Below, piece after piece: positions 63,270 to 64,000 of a stretch of DNA of 64,000 nucleotides. The DNA is taken from assembly GCA_032718565.1 (NCBI GenBank), contig JAVGVS010000097.1:1400902-1464901 (forward strand), in the 5' to 3' direction. The position numbers and the translations under genes were made by a program. The stretch comes from Distichodus sexfasciatus (Eukaryota; Chordata; Actinopteri; Characiformes; Distichodontidae). Numbering within the stretch: the stretch's first letter is position 1; each line of letters starts with the position of its first letter. The notes beneath the pieces were generated by a model. It was not told where the DNA came from, ran no database searches, and was given only the letters and a program-made list of their open reading frames with translations.

Positions 63270-63898
63270 GGCTACGTTCACACTGCCAGCCACATCGTTC
63301 ATCGTTAGATTTTTTGCTCCCGGAGCTGGATTGCTCTGTCTTGACGGGTTCACATTCATAACCTGCGTGACCTGTCACAGCATGTCGTAAGCTTGCCAGT
63401 TCCTCAAAGCGTCGCATATCTTTTTGTCGTTTTTGCGGGTCCTTTGCGTCACCACAACTACTTCGTCATACCTGTGGGATGACTCAAGGCATTAAAAATG
63501 GAGGCGTTAGTAGCTCACGCATGTCACTTTGCTCTGGAGGACGACAAACAGTGAATCGGCTGTACGCCGAGCAGGTCAGGAGAAAAAAAGTCAGGCAGCT
63601 GGCTTTTTTCTGTTATCGCAACTCTCCTCCATTTTACCTTCCCGCTGCGGTGCAGAGGCTGATGATGTCAGCGCGCATGCGTATAAAGCAAAAACCACAT
63701 GAATTCGATCTGGCGTTCACATTCGGAATTACGCATGACGCCGAAACGGATGCACGTGCTCGGTTAGTACCACTATGTAAGTGGCCTAAATCCGGTTTGA
63801 AAAGATGAATTGCGTGTCACACAGCCCTGAAAGATCAGATCTGTGTCACATTAAGGCAAAAAATTGAGTCACTTCAACATGGCAGTGTGAACGTAGCC
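63270..63898. mobile_element. 629-bp element with perfect 18-bp inverted ends
   Basis: GGCTACGTTCACACTGCC at 63270-63287 is exactly inverted at 63881-63898. From memory this terminus is common in fish non-autonomous DNA transposons. No convincing target-site duplication was seen. The internal frame 63479-63808 (109 codons) has no recognised domain. Confidence 0.75.
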
Positions 63899-64000
63899 TA
63901 AGTCAGTTGCTAATGTAGTTAGAAACTATGCTTTTGAGAAACAAACTCCAGAGTGGTGCCCGGGCGCAAGTTTCATCACAATATGATATCATCTCAATTC
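63899..64000. other. window end; possible D-family start
   Basis: AATATGATATCATCTCAATTC at the very end resembles inner D-family sequence (shown shortened: ATATGATATCATCTCAATT); it runs off the window. Confidence 0.3.

Overview
This window looks like gene-poor nuclear DNA of a ray-finned (teleost) fish. The evidence is the mix of repeats: at least three tRNA-derived SINE families (one of the DANA/mermaid type known from teleosts), an L2/CR1-like LINE remnant with the usual fish tail, solo LTRs, many short hAT-, piggyBac- and Tc1-like non-autonomous DNA transposons, and long simple-sequence tracts. There is no operon-like coding, no ribosome-binding-site logic and no long open frame. I cannot name the species; an otophysan (characin/catfish-like) origin is a guess from the SINE mix.

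I found no confident host protein-coding gene or RNA gene. The only recognisable protein is the C-terminal part of an L2-like reverse transcriptase (39896-40724), dead through three in-frame stops and a changed catalytic motif. The other open frames are chance frames, microsatellite translations or SINE/LTR translations. A few short stretches (42914-43089, 35440-35930, 58620-58880, 56640-56890) could be an exon or conserved non-coding elements, but only comparison with other genomes could show that. The window is most likely intergenic or deep-intronic.

Layout. 1-10 kb: nested MITEs, SINEs, one copy of an ~880-bp hAT MITE (3431-4242) and a very AT-rich block. 10.7-11.9 kb: a hAT-like element whose body is a 22-bp minisatellite. 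12-19 kb: SINEs, a 131-bp hAT MITE with perfect target-site duplication and a solo LTR with perfect TSD (15847-16558). 19-32 kb: tandem repeats, SINEs, MITEs and scattered unique DNA with an RFX-like palindrome (29773-29786). 33-34 kb: a second array of the same 22-bp minisatellite. 35-38 kb: the most unique-looking DNA. 39-41 kb: a solo LTR abutting the L2 remnant. 43.7-46.3 kb: a TTAA-flanked MITE and the second, inverted copy of the ~880-bp hAT MITE, with TSD. 47-52 kb: a ~31-bp minisatellite, SINEs, another hAT MITE with TSD and a degenerate palindromic repeat. 54-56 kb: a complete TTAA-flanked MITE followed by a ~0.5-kb tandem repeat. 61.7-63.9 kb: a TA-flanked element holding a 318-bp near-perfect palindrome, and another TIR element.

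Family labels used below (local to this window): SINE A = tRNA-derived SINE ending in an ACAAATAATCACTCAC-type tail; SINE B = tRNA-derived SINE with an L2-type tail; DANA-like = DANA/mermaid-type SINE; D = MITE starting GGTGTAATGATAC; E = the ~640-bp repeat at 2151 and 36722; F = short hAT MITE starting CAGTGTTTCTCA; H = repeat with GGTGGACACAGGCC; K = repeat rich in GTATCGG/CGATAC.
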